From: Candidatus Roizmanbacteria bacterium CG_4_9_14_0_2_um_filter_38_17
Lineage (GTDB): Bacteria > Patescibacteriota > Microgenomatia > GCA-00278855
Length of the DNA: 55,195 nt
Direction of reading: 5' to 3'
Assembly: GCA_002788855.1 (NCBI GenBank)
Contig: PFSB01000016.1
Coordinates: 1 to 55,195, forward strand
Shown: one piece after another, positions 33,589-41,830 of the stretch
Layout: each line of letters starts with the position of its first letter
Numbering within the stretch: the stretch's first letter is position 1
Program-made: the position numbers and the translations under genes
Notes under the pieces: generated by a model
Told to the model about the DNA's origin: nothing
The model's input: only the letters and a program-made list of their open reading frames with translations
Databases searched by the model: none

Positions 33589-33801
33589 TCAGTCTAGGTC
33601 AGCAAAGTCATCTTTAATTTCTGTAATTTCATTCTCAATCGATGTTATGCGGTTTTTTAGCTCTTTTGCTAACTTAAGGCCGCGCTTAAATAAAGGAATT
33701 CCTTCTTCTAAGTTGATTTCTTCGTTCTCGAATTTTGAAGTTATCTGCTCTAGCTCGGCAAAATCTTCAGATAGTTTAGATGGCTTAGTTATTTTATTCA
33801 T
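33589..33801 (-). CDS. xseB: Exodeoxyribonuclease VII small subunit
   Basis: 70 residues with the family pattern LEQITSKFENEEINLEEGIPLFKRGLKLAKEL, a helix-turn-helix dimer. It overlaps the end of xseA by four bases. With XseA it degrades single-stranded DNA. Confidence 0.93.
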   Translation of the reverse strand: MNKITKPSKLSEDFAELEQITSKFENEEINLEEGIPLFKRGLKLAKELKNRITSIENEITEIKDDFADLD

Positions 33802-34991
33802 TCAATTTTTATGACTGTCGAGTGTATTTTACCATCTGCAACTATAGTGTACATATTTTCATTACTTTTTAACTGAGACTTGCTGCGTAATATTTTCTTA
33901 TCTTTGGTGTATGCAATACTGTAGCCCTTTGCAAGGAGATTTCGGTAGTCAAGATTTTGTAATATGCGAATAAGAGTTTCTAGCTGTTGGCTCTTTAATA
34001 CTAATTTGTGTTTAAAGTTTGCATACTGATTAGTAAAGTTTACTATGTGCTTTTGCATACGGAATAGATATTGGTCGACGTGATTCTTAAGTTGAGAGAT
34101 GGACTGGAACACTCGTCTTTTTGATTCACTAATAATGTCATTTAATCCTAATTCAATTAATCGTGCTTGACTTTGAATGTGCGTAAGTAGTTCTGATCGC
34201 TGGCGTACGATTAATTCTGCGGCATTGGAAGGAGTTGACGCACGAAGATCCGCAGCAAGATCTGACAAGCTAATATCCTCTTCGTGACCTACTGCACAAA
34301 CTACGGGGATCTTGGAAGTAAATACAGCTCGCACAACAGCTTCATCATTAAATGACACTAAATCTTCTAAGTTTCCTCCGCCACGAGTAAGCACTAATAA
34401 GTCTAAATTAAGATTGTTCTGGTTAAAATATGTAAAAGCACGAATAATACTTTGAGTGGAATCAGCTCCCTGCACGGAAACTGGATAAAAATATATCTTA
34501 AGTCCACCCATGCGCTCAAGCAGAATTTTAGCAAAATCTGAGTAAGCACGAGAACCTTTGGCTGTGATAAGTCCAATTCTTTCAGGAAATTCTGGAAGTT
34601 GGCGTTTACGATTTGGATCAAATAATCCTTCTTTCTCTAAGCGTTGTTTTAATTTTTCAAAAGCAAGAGCAAGCGCGCCAGTCCCTGAGGGACTAATCTG
34701 GTTAGCAAAAATACTAAAACGGCCTGATTTTTGATATAACCTGGGAGTACCGATAATTTGAACAACCATCCCTTCTTCAAGTTCTCGATGATTACTAATG
34801 TTATATATGGTCCCAAACACCTCGACAGTTGCTGCGTTGTCTTTAATAGTTAAAAATATCCATTTATTTTGACTAATTCTAAACTGACTAATCTCTCCCT
34901 TGACGTTAACCTCGCCCATGGTTGAGAGATAGACATTGATTAGCTCGTTAAATTCTGAGACCGAGAGCACTCCTTTGTTTTCCACCTTCAT
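33798..34991 (-). CDS. xseA: Exodeoxyribonuclease VII large subunit
   Basis: Single-strand DNA exonuclease. About 397 residues from MKVENKG. N-terminal OB fold (VKGEISQFRISQNKWIFLTIKD), then the nuclease domain with GLITAKGSRAYSDF, VLTRGGGNLEDLVSFNDE and VCAVGHEEDISLSDLAADLRASTPSNAAEL, and a C-terminal coiled coil. An upstream in-frame ATG at 35021 would add ten residues (MSIIITLCYN) and overlaps the divergent gene's start, so I prefer 34991. Confidence 0.93.
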   Translation of the reverse strand: MKVENKGVLSVSEFNELINVYLSTMGEVNVKGEISQFRISQNKWIFLTIKDNAATVEVFGTIYNISNHRELEEGMVVQIIGTPRLYQKSGRFSIFANQISPSGTGALALAFEKLKQRLEKEGLFDPNRKRQLPEFPERIGLITAKGSRAYSDFAKILLERMGGLKIYFYPVSVQGADSTQSIIRAFTYFNQNNLNLDLLVLTRGGGNLEDLVSFNDEAVVRAVFTSKIPVVCAVGHEEDISLSDLAADLRASTPSNAAELIVRQRSELLTHIQSQARLIELGLNDIISESKRRVFQSISQLKNHVDQYLFRMQKHIVNFTNQYANFKHKLVLKSQQLETLIRILQNLDYRNLLAKGYSIAYTKDKKILRSKSQLKSNENMYTIVADGKIHSTVIKIE

Positions 34992-35019
34992 ATTGTAACA
35001 AAGTGTTATGATTATGGAC

Positions 35020-35889
35020 ATGGTGAAGGATAAATACAGCGCGGTGTGGGTATCGCATTCCTCTATTGGTAATTTTTTACAGTGTCCCCGAGCTTATTAT
35101 TTGAATAATGTTTATAAAGATCCAGATACGGGTCATAAGATAGTTCTCATGAATCCCAGTCTGGCACTTGGCCAGGCAGTACATACTGTGCTTGAGGAGT
35201 TATCTGCTCTACCAGTGAAGGAGCGCTTTCGTGACTCATTGGTCGATAAATATGATATGGCTTGGAATACGGTGACTGGAGAGCTTGGAGGATTTATGGA
35301 CAAAAAAGAAGAGCAAGAATATAAGAAGAGAGGAATAGAGATGCTGAAAAGAGTTGAAAAAAACCCAGGTCCTCTTGGTAAACTAGCAGTAAAGATTAAG
35401 CGTGACTTGCCATATTATTGGTTGTCTGAGGAAGAGAATATTATTCTTTGCGGCAAAGTTGATTGGCTAGAGTATTTGCCAGAGACGAACTCAGTTCACA
35501 TCATAGATTTTAAAACAGGAAAAAATATGGAAGATGGTAAATCATTGCAGTTGCCTATTTATTTACTATTAGTACATAATTGCCAGAAGCACAAAGTTAC
35601 TAGGGCAAGTTATTGGTATCTTGCAAAATCTAATGATCTTACTTCTAAAGAGCTACCTAAACTAGAAGTGGCATACATGCAGGTATTAAAAGTGGCAAGG
35701 CAAGTAAAAAAAGCTCGGGAAAAGGCCGAATATATTTGTCCCAAAGGTGAAGGAGGGTGTTTTTTTTGTCGTCCGCTTGAGGCGATCTTAAGGAAAGAAG
35801 CTAAATTTGTAGGAATAGATAACTATCGTCAAGATGTATATATCTTGCCACGCGAGCCACAAGAATTAGAAGAAGAAATCATCCACTAA
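35020..35889 (+). CDS. RecB-like PD-(D/E)XK nuclease family protein
   Basis: About 289 residues of the PDDEXK_1 (RecB/Cas4-like) superfamily. ILQCPRAYYL-like FLQCPRAYYLNNVY at the N terminus gives the first Cys. VDWLEYLPETNSVHIIDFKTGK has the Asp and DFK core. KGEGGCFFCRP near the end supplies two more Cys; a fourth ligand for an iron-sulfur cluster is uncertain. ATG 35020 lies seven bases after TATGAT. Likely DNA repair or recombination. Confidence 0.85.
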   Translation: MVKDKYSAVWVSHSSIGNFLQCPRAYYLNNVYKDPDTGHKIVLMNPSLALGQAVHTVLEELSALPVKERFRDSLVDKYDMAWNTVTGELGGFMDKKEEQEYKKRGIEMLKRVEKNPGPLGKLAVKIKRDLPYYWLSEEENIILCGKVDWLEYLPETNSVHIIDFKTGKNMEDGKSLQLPIYLLLVHNCQKHKVTRASYWYLAKSNDLTSKELPKLEVAYMQVLKVARQVKKAREKAEYICPKGEGGCFFCRPLEAILRKEAKFVGIDNYRQDVYILPREPQELEEEIIH

Positions 35890-36635
35890 GCGAAAAAAGT
35901 TCCAACAACATAGGCAATAGTAGCAGAGAGCGCTCCTAAGAGCATGACTTCACCAAATGAGCGAATTGGTGATTCCTTGGTTACCTTTAAGCGTAGTGAA
36001 GCTAATATAACTAGCGCTACTCCAGTTGCTAGTATAGAGACAATAAAGAGACCGTTGGTGCTCTTAATTAATACATAAGGAGCAAGAGGTATAAAACCAA
36101 AAACTAGAAATGAGCTAGTAGTTATAAGCCCAGTTATTATAGGGTTTTCACCTAATGGATTTGCTATTTCTAGTTCATAGTGCATCATAAATTCAGTCCA
36201 CCACTCTTTATTCTTTTGGAAAATAGTTGTTAAGGTTTTTGCATCGCTCATGTTAAATCCTTTTTGTTGCAGGAGCTCTGTTGTTTCGGCAGCCTCCATA
36301 TCTGGATTGGTGTCTACCTCATGGCGCTCTTTGTTGCGTTCTGTTTTGTATACATCTTGAGCAGATCTCACGGAGAGAAAATTGCCAAGACCCATGGAAG
36401 TTGCATCGGCAAAAAGGTTAGCAAAGCCAAATAATAATACAGTAACGACTGAGCCAGTAATTAAGTTTTCACCTGTCTGGGCACCAGAAAATCCTGCGAC
36501 TACGGCGAAGGTGGTAACTATTCCGTCGATTCCTCCATATACAATCTCTTTTAGATATTGGGAGAAGGGAGATATTTTATGTTCCTGAGATAAATGCAAC
36601 TTGAGTTCTTTGAGTTCTTTGCTGGAATAGGTCAT
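35886..36635 (-). CDS. VIT1/CCC1-family iron/manganese transporter
   Basis: 249 residues with about five membrane segments. YGGIDGIVTTFAVVAGFSGA (29-48) and FANLFADATSMGLGNFLSVRSAQD (about 71-94) are the VIT1 signature helices; a soluble metal-binding loop (about 95-160, with ERHEVDTNPDMEAAETTELL and WWTEFMMHYELE) follows. Such proteins move Fe2+ or Mn2+. TATAAT lies six bases before the ATG on the minus strand, sharing a 26-base divergent region with the DUF368 gene. Confidence 0.87.
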   Translation of the reverse strand: MTYSSKELKELKLHLSQEHKISPFSQYLKEIVYGGIDGIVTTFAVVAGFSGAQTGENLITGSVVTVLLFGFANLFADATSMGLGNFLSVRSAQDVYKTERNKERHEVDTNPDMEAAETTELLQQKGFNMSDAKTLTTIFQKNKEWWTEFMMHYELEIANPLGENPIITGLITTSSFLVFGFIPLAPYVLIKSTNGLFIVSILATGVALVILASLRLKVTKESPIRSFGEVMLLGALSATIAYVVGTFFA

Positions 36636-36661
36636 GTTATGATTATACTGTACAATATAGG

Positions 36662-37561
36662 ATGTCGAAAAGCATTAGATTATTTTTAACAGGTTTTGGA
36701 ATGGGTACTGCAGATATTATTCCAGGAGTGTCTGGGGGAACTATGGCGTTTATTTTTGGTATCTATGAAGAGTTGTTAGATAGTATTAAAAAGGCAACGG
36801 GTGAGGCTCCCAAAATGTTATTTAAGGGCAAAGTTAAAGACGCTTATAAAACAGTTCCATGGGCATTTTTATTACCAGTTTCAGGTGGTATTTTTTCGGC
36901 TATTTTGTTACTGTCAAATTTACTGTCTTTTCTTTTGGATACACAAGCGACCTTTGTTCGTAGTTTCTTTTTTGGATTAGTTTTGGCGTCAGGATATATT
37001 GTTAGTCGAAGAGTCAAGGTGTGGACTATTTCGAATGTGATAAGTATGATTGTTCTTTTTGTGGGAGCCTTTGAGTTGGTGGGGCTTATTCCGGTTAGCA
37101 CACCCGAAATATATTTAGCTTTTTTCTTAAGTGGGGCTTTGGCAATTTGCGCAATGATCTTGCCTGGTATTTCGGGAGCTTTTATATTGGTTTTGTTGGG
37201 CAAATATGATCAAGTTTTAAATGCGGTTGTTCACCTGGATATTGTTATATTACTTTTGGTTATGGGTGGGGCAGTGTTGGGTCTTGCTATGTTTTCGAGG
37301 GTTTTGAGCTGGTTGTTTGCAAAACACCATGACTTAACAGTAGCTGGATTAACTGGTCTTATGTTAGGGTCAATTAGAAAATTGTGGCCATGGAAAGAAG
37401 TGTTGCAAACTGGAATTGACAGACATGGAGAGATTGTAATATTGCAAGACTCTAATATTTTACCAAAGACTATAGACGTATCAGTAATAGCTGTGCTTCT
37501 ATTGGTAACACTAGGAATAGTTTTGCTTATTAAATTAAGCAGCTTCAATAGAGATAAATAA
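36662..37561 (+). CDS. popT: DUF368 membrane protein (PopT-type polyprenyl-phosphate transporter)
   Basis: 299 residues, about eight to nine membrane segments. The family signature GMGTADIIPGVSGGTMAFI (13-31) and its internal echo ICAMILPGISGAFILVLLG near 160 show the inverted repeat. DUF368 proteins were shown in recent work to recycle undecaprenyl phosphate across the membrane for wall synthesis. This fits MurJ, LCP and FemAB homologues nearby. TACAAT lies five bases before ATG. Confidence 0.85.
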   Translation: MSKSIRLFLTGFGMGTADIIPGVSGGTMAFIFGIYEELLDSIKKATGEAPKMLFKGKVKDAYKTVPWAFLLPVSGGIFSAILLLSNLLSFLLDTQATFVRSFFFGLVLASGYIVSRRVKVWTISNVISMIVLFVGAFELVGLIPVSTPEIYLAFFLSGALAICAMILPGISGAFILVLLGKYDQVLNAVVHLDIVILLLVMGGAVLGLAMFSRVLSWLFAKHHDLTVAGLTGLMLGSIRKLWPWKEVLQTGIDRHGEIVILQDSNILPKTIDVSVIAVLLLVTLGIVLLIKLSSFNRDK

Positions 37562-37571
37562 ATTTTTGTCG

Positions 37572-37769
37572 CTATTTAGTTTTAGTGCTTTCTTTGGTAG
37601 CTTCTTTAATTACCTTCTTAATTTCAGCTCCTGCTTTGGTTGCTTCGACTTTAGCCTTACCAATGACCTCTTGAGCTTTAGCACGGTTTTCTTGCTTAGA
37701 GAAGAAAACTGCTGCGGCTCCAGCTGCAGCTCCTAATAACATTGCAAATAATCCTCCTTTTTTTGCCAT
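37572..37769 (-). CDS. YtxH-like small membrane protein
   Basis: 65 residues from MAKKGG: one membrane helix (FAMLLGAAAGAAAVFF) and a Lys/Ala/Glu-rich amphipathic tail. AGGGGGTG (37776-37783) is a Shine-Dalgarno six bases before this ATG and rules out the in-frame ATG upstream. Promoter TTGTCA-18-TATACT is visible on the minus strand. Confidence 0.7.
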   Translation of the reverse strand: MAKKGGLFAMLLGAAAGAAAVFFSKQENRAKAQEVIGKAKVEATKAGAEIKKVIKEATKESTKTK

Positions 37770-37815
37770 AATACTCACCCCCTATTAATATTAGTATAAC
37801 ACCGAATTAAAAAAA

Positions 37816-37972
37816 TTGACAAATTTTGACTTTGAGTATAAAATAAGTGAATCGTGACTAGAAATTTACAACTTAGTATTCTCCTTATTAACCTCGCTTA
37901 ACGCGGGAGATTAAGGTAGTTACTAAAGCTGTAATTATTTATTAATATCCCGCTGACACCAGCGGGTTTTTT
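37816..37972 (+). promoter_or_regulatory. Promoter and attenuator-like leader RNA
   Basis: TTGACA (37816-37821), 17-base spacer, TAAAAT (37839-37844). The roughly 120-base leader ends in a terminator (37949-37972) directly before the ATG at 37973. GCGGG at 37903-37907 can pair with CCCGC at 37949-37953, which would break the terminator stem. CTTAGTA and TACTAAG-like arms flank the upstream part. The layout is that of an attenuator or riboswitch-like switch, or of a short stable RNA ending at the terminator. Ligand unknown. Confidence 0.55.
37949..37972 (+). terminator. Intrinsic terminator abutting a start codon
   Basis: CCCGCT, loop GACACC, AGCGGG, then six T; the ATG of the next gene follows at once. 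Confidence 0.85.
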
Positions 37973-38182
37973 ATGGAAAAAATAGTATATACCAATGAAA
38001 TAACTTGTCCATTCGTTTCAGAATTTGTTAACTGTGATGAGTGTGGTTCTCCTAATTTCAGCATAGACAGTCAAGGGGAAAGATCATATAGCAATAAAGT
38101 GCCAGGTAGATGTGACGATTGTGGTTATATATGGGGAATTAAAGTTGATCCAACAATGGGAAGAGGTGATATTAATGATTAA
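37973..38182 (+). CDS. Small zinc-ribbon-like protein
   Basis: 69 residues. Cys pairs in VNCDECGSPNF and PGRCDDCGYIWG (CxxC twice) make a zinc ribbon. Not recognised. It follows the leader terminator, so its expression requires read-through. Its last codons overlap the next gene. Confidence 0.6.
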   Translation: MEKIVYTNEITCPFVSEFVNCDECGSPNFSIDSQGERSYSNKVPGRCDDCGYIWGIKVDPTMGRGDIND

Positions 38183-38327
38183 TTATCAAGAAGAAGCACC
38201 CGAACCAAGATGTGAAATTCCACAAACATTAGATCAAGTTCGTGCGCATCAAGGTTCATCTGTTGGATTGGAAAATGTAGTAGGAGCTATTCCAGAAGGT
38301 GACGACTTTGAAATTTTATGGGAATGA
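38175..38327 (+). CDS. Small acidic protein
   Basis: 50 residues, MINYQEEAPEPRCEIPQ onward, ending FEILWE. AGAGGTGAT (38163-38170) is a good Shine-Dalgarno before ATG 38175. The longer GTG start at 38112 in this frame would overlap the neighbour deeply and is not favoured. Unknown function, coupled with the zinc-ribbon gene. Confidence 0.5.
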   Translation: MINYQEEAPEPRCEIPQTLDQVRAHQGSSVGLENVVGAIPEGDDFEILWE

Positions 38328-38351
38328 AGCATGAATATACTATCGGAAATC

Positions 38352-38377
38352 AACACCCGGTGTTAACACCGGGTGTT
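38352..38377. terminator. Perfect 26-bp palindrome between converging genes
   Basis: AACACCCGGTGTT joined to its exact complement copy. It lies between the 50-residue gene and murJ, and may stop transcripts from both sides; there is no T-run, so an operator or mobile trace is possible. Confidence 0.55.
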
Positions 38378-38381
38378 AGTG

Positions 38382-40028
38382 TTAAGGGGTGTCTTCGCCT
38401 GATACTTCAGTACCAGTATCTATTACTAAGTCTCTTACCTTAATAACTCTTTTTAGCAGATCGTAATATGTAAGTACCTCTTTTATATTTAATATCCAAG
38501 ACATAAATGCGTAAGCTAAAAGACCTATGAGGGCAACAGTTATGGTAAATAAGAATAGTTCAAGTGTTCTAGTGGTATCAAATACAAGCTGATCAAGAAG
38601 TTTCTTTGGTATTTGGAGAAAAATAATCATGGCAAAAGTTGCAATGGCCATTTTTAATGGAGGGACGAATAGTTGGTATTTATTAAAGCTTTTAACTTTT
38701 TTGTTAAGAAGATATATAAGCAGTGTGAAATTTACTACTGCACCAATAGAAGCAGATAGTCCAAGTGACCAAATTGGTAAATGCAAAACCTGAATGAAGT
38801 AAATACTAAGACCAGAATTAATAAGCACTGCTATTGTTGAAGTTGTGACTGGTATCTTAGAGTTTTGTAAGGAAAAAAATGCTCGAATAAGAAGATGCAC
38901 GCTGGCTTGTGCAAAAAGAGAAACCGCGAAGAAAGAAAGAGTCATTCCGGTTAAAACAGTTGCATCCCAGTCGAAAAGATCGGCCCCAAAGACTAGTCTT
39001 ACGGCGGGGATACGCAAAATTACTAAAATTGCCGATACTGGTAGAACTAAAAACAACACCTGATGCCAGGAGGCAAGAAATATTTCTTTAAATTTACTGG
39101 AGTTTCTTGATTGAGAAAGTGTTGGTAGTGTAGCCTGAGCAATTGCCAATCCAAATAATCCAACGGGTACTTGTTGAAGATGCTGGGCAAAAGTAAATAC
39201 AGTAATACTTGAGGCTCCAATTAATGAAGCTAAGACTAGATCAATTGTTGAATCAATTTGGGCAATGCCTAAGCTTAAGGTGCGAGGTCCGGCTAACTTA
39301 AAAATTTTACGAACACCGAGGTTATGAAAATCGAAAGAAAAAATGTGCTTATATCCCAGTGAAGTAATCTGGGGAATCTGGATTGCTAGGAAAAATACTG
39401 CTCCTAAAACTACTCCAAGTACGACGCCAAATAATCCCAGATATGGACTAAAGAAGATTATTCCTAAAATAGTTCCTAGGTTGTAGACAATAGGAGCAAA
39501 TGCTGGGAGAAGAAAATGCTTGTACGATTGTAATATAGCGGTCATGAAGTTTCCAAACAGCAGGGGTAAGACTTGAGCGACGAGTAGTACCCTGGTGAAA
39601 AACATCATTTGTTCAACCTCTGGTTCAGAAAAACCTGGAGCTAAAGCTTGAGTTATGGGTTTTGTAAAAATTAGAAGAGGGATTAGTAAAATAAGGAGCA
39701 TTAAGGAGGCAAGATTAATAACTGAGGAGGCAATATGAAAAGCTTCTTTTTTCCTGTGTGTTGTAAGGTATTTAGAAAAAACAGGTATAAATGCTGTGGA
39801 TACTGTGCCTATCACAAGTACCTCAAAGATTAGACTTGGAACACGGAAACTAGCGAAATATACTCCTAGCTCATCTGCTGTAAAACGTCCAGATAATAGT
39901 CTGTCACGAACCAATCCTAGTGTTCGAGAGGCAAACACAGTTGCCATAATGATCGCCGCAGCAGAAAGAATATTAGTCTGTTTTCGCGAAACTAAGCTCC
40001 GGACCGTAGATACAACTTTTTGTAGCAT
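38382..40028 (-). CDS. murJ: Lipid II flippase MurJ
   Basis: Moves lipid II across the membrane for peptidoglycan synthesis. 548 residues, 14 membrane helices expected. FASRTLGLVRDRLLSGRFTADELGVYFASFRVPSLI near 33-68 is the typical MurJ/MviN N-terminal signature, and GLFGLAIAQATLPTLSQ near 283 is the central one. The acidic C-terminal tail (SGEDTP) is short. Monocistronic, divergent from rpsT. Confidence 0.95.
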   Translation of the reverse strand: MLQKVVSTVRSLVSRKQTNILSAAAIIMATVFASRTLGLVRDRLLSGRFTADELGVYFASFRVPSLIFEVLVIGTVSTAFIPVFSKYLTTHRKKEAFHIASSVINLASLMLLILLIPLLIFTKPITQALAPGFSEPEVEQMMFFTRVLLVAQVLPLLFGNFMTAILQSYKHFLLPAFAPIVYNLGTILGIIFFSPYLGLFGVVLGVVLGAVFFLAIQIPQITSLGYKHIFSFDFHNLGVRKIFKLAGPRTLSLGIAQIDSTIDLVLASLIGASSITVFTFAQHLQQVPVGLFGLAIAQATLPTLSQSRNSSKFKEIFLASWHQVLFLVLPVSAILVILRIPAVRLVFGADLFDWDATVLTGMTLSFFAVSLFAQASVHLLIRAFFSLQNSKIPVTTSTIAVLINSGLSIYFIQVLHLPIWSLGLSASIGAVVNFTLLIYLLNKKVKSFNKYQLFVPPLKMAIATFAMIIFLQIPKKLLDQLVFDTTRTLELFLFTITVALIGLLAYAFMSWILNIKEVLTYYDLLKRVIKVRDLVIDTGTEVSGEDTP

Positions 40029-40095
40029 TATTAATTTAGTATATCACCTTGACCACCAGCCTACAATTGAGGTAAAATGCAGTTATTAATTAGTC

Positions 40096-40338
40096 ATGCC
40101 AATAACGAAATCAGCTAAAAAAAAGGTGCGTGTTGATCTAACTAGAACAGAGGTCAACTATCGCGTGAGGCGTTCATATAAAACGGCAGTAAAAGAAGCT
40201 CTAGAAAAAAAAGATGCTGAAAGCTTAACCAAAGCATACTCAAAGTTAGATATGGCAGCAAAGAGAAATGTAATACATCGAAACAAGGCGGATAGATTGA
40301 AATCAAGACTAGCTAAGAAATTAGTTGTTAAAAGTTAG
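40096..40338 (+). CDS. rpsT: Ribosomal protein bS20
   Basis: 80 residues, Lys/Arg rich. MPITKSAKKKVRVDLTRTEVNYRVRRSYKTAVKEAL and the helix LDMAAKRNVIHRNKADRLKSRLAKK are diagnostic. It binds 16S rRNA. TAAAAT at 40073-40078 with TTGACC 18 bases upstream gives a leader of about ten bases. The pil-like genes follow at 21 bases, so they may share its transcript. Confidence 0.95.
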   Translation: MPITKSAKKKVRVDLTRTEVNYRVRRSYKTAVKEALEKKDAESLTKAYSKLDMAAKRNVIHRNKADRLKSRLAKKLVVKS

Positions 40339-40359
40339 TTATTAAAAGGTGTTGTTAGA

Positions 40360-40977
40360 GTGTCTGCCCAGATTAATCTTTTACCAAAAAAGGGATTTGC
40401 AAACTCCGCGTTAGGAAGCATTCTTGAATTTTTCTCAACATATGGAAGGTATATTATTGTTGGAACCCAGCTAATTGTTCTAATTGCGTTCTTTTCTAGG
40501 TTTAAACTAGATCGAGAGTTAACTGATCTTCGAGATGCAGTGGACCAAAAGAAGGCGATTATTACTGATTTGCAAATTTTTGAGTCAGAGGTTAGATTAT
40601 TGCAGCAACGTCTCAAAAATATTCGCGATCTAAAACAAGGACATGATTTTGTACGAGACACGCTATCGGTTGTTAAAACTGTGTTACCTCCAGGCACCGT
40701 CTTAGAAGATTTAAATATACAAGCTTATAGCTTTGGTGTTGATGGAATAAGTCAAGACCAACAAGCTTTTGCAGATTTAATAATAACGTTACGCAAATCT
40801 GAGGAGTTAGATAATATTTTATTTAGTAACATATCTAAATCTGCAGATTCAGAAATAATAGAATTTAGTTTTTCTGCTGACATGAAAGATTATTCCCAGC
40901 AGAATCCTGAAGGTTCCGGAGTTTCAGCAGAAGGTGGAGTGGTACCTGTATTAGAAGGAGTAAATGAAGAATTATGA
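40360..40977 (+). CDS. pilN: PilN-like type IV pilus assembly protein
   Basis: 205 residues. SAQINLLPKKGF at the N terminus is the PilN motif that binds PilM. One membrane helix (YIIVGTQLIVLIAFFSRF, about 30-47) and a periplasmic-side coiled coil with ferredoxin-like fold follow. GTG start. The stop overlaps the next ATG by four bases. No pilM gene is adjacent in the window. Confidence 0.75.
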   Translation: MSAQINLLPKKGFANSALGSILEFFSTYGRYIIVGTQLIVLIAFFSRFKLDRELTDLRDAVDQKKAIITDLQIFESEVRLLQQRLKNIRDLKQGHDFVRDTLSVVKTVLPPGTVLEDLNIQAYSFGVDGISQDQQAFADLIITLRKSEELDNILFSNISKSADSEIIEFSFSADMKDYSQQNPEGSGVSAEGGVVPVLEGVNEEL

Positions 40978-41642
40978 GCACTCTTGTTAATAAAATAGAG
41001 TTAAAAATGCCACGCATTCCTTATTATAAGTTGCGTAAGTCATTTCAATCTAAGCATAAGCATGCATATATGATGCTTATTCTGTCTTTATTTACAATGT
41101 CTTTTTTTGGTCTATTTGCACTACGTCCAACATTGGTGACGATAGCTACATTAAATCGTCAGATTAAAGATAGTAGAGAGATAGATCGACGTTTAACAGA
41201 AAAACTTAATGTTCTAGTACAAGCACAGGCAGAGTATGAAGTAATTGCCCCTTTTTTGTCTAAGATAAATCAGGCAATACCAGAGTATCCAGAGTACACA
41301 GAGCTGTTGGCAGATCTTGAGGAGATTCGCGAGGCTAGTGGAAGTGCTGTGTCTAAATTGGGAATAGGAACGGTTGAAATAAAATCTAGTATTCCAGGTC
41401 AAGTGGATTTGGCCGTAGCTTCAGAAGGGGGATATCTTTCGCTAGAAGACTTTATAAATTTGTTGTTGACTAATGAACGCTTGTTGACAATTAATTCTCT
41501 TGGTTTTAATTCTAAAGAAGAAAATGTGCTAGATTTATCAATGGATGTCAACGCGCCGTATACGCTTCTTAAAGACCAAAAGCCTCAACAACCCACCAAT
41601 GAAGATGAGACATTACCCATAGAAGGGGATATAATTAAATAA
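40974..41642 (+). CDS. pilO: PilO-like type IV pilus assembly protein
   Basis: 222 residues. A membrane helix (YMMLILSLFTMSFFGLFAL, about 23-41) is followed by coiled coil (LNRQIKDSREIDRRLTEKL) and a ferredoxin-like domain. Its position after the PilN-like gene and the size match PilO, which pairs with PilN in the inner-membrane platform. Confidence 0.7.
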   Translation: MSTLVNKIELKMPRIPYYKLRKSFQSKHKHAYMMLILSLFTMSFFGLFALRPTLVTIATLNRQIKDSREIDRRLTEKLNVLVQAQAEYEVIAPFLSKINQAIPEYPEYTELLADLEEIREASGSAVSKLGIGTVEIKSSIPGQVDLAVASEGGYLSLEDFINLLLTNERLLTINSLGFNSKEENVLDLSMDVNAPYTLLKDQKPQQPTNEDETLPIEGDIIK

Positions 41643-41644
41643 CT

Positions 41645-41830
41645 ATGTCACAACGCGAATGGTTATTATTGGCAGTGTTTACTTTCATAAGTATATCTGG
41701 TTGGATAACTTATGAGGTTTATCATTCGCTATCTACATCATCTATAGATAGTGTTGACGAATCTATTATGCAACCACTGAATCCTGAGCTGGACAAAGAT
41801 ACGGTCATTAAATTATTAGATGAAAACTAG
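41645..41830 (+). CDS. Small membrane protein of the pil-like operon
   Basis: 61 residues: one N-terminal helix (WLLLAVFTFISISGWITYEVY) and a polar tail. It lies two bases after the PilO-like gene and directly abuts the next start. It may take the place of PilP or a minor part; not recognised. Confidence 0.6.
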   Translation: MSQREWLLLAVFTFISISGWITYEVYHSLSTSSIDSVDESIMQPLNPELDKDTVIKLLDEN

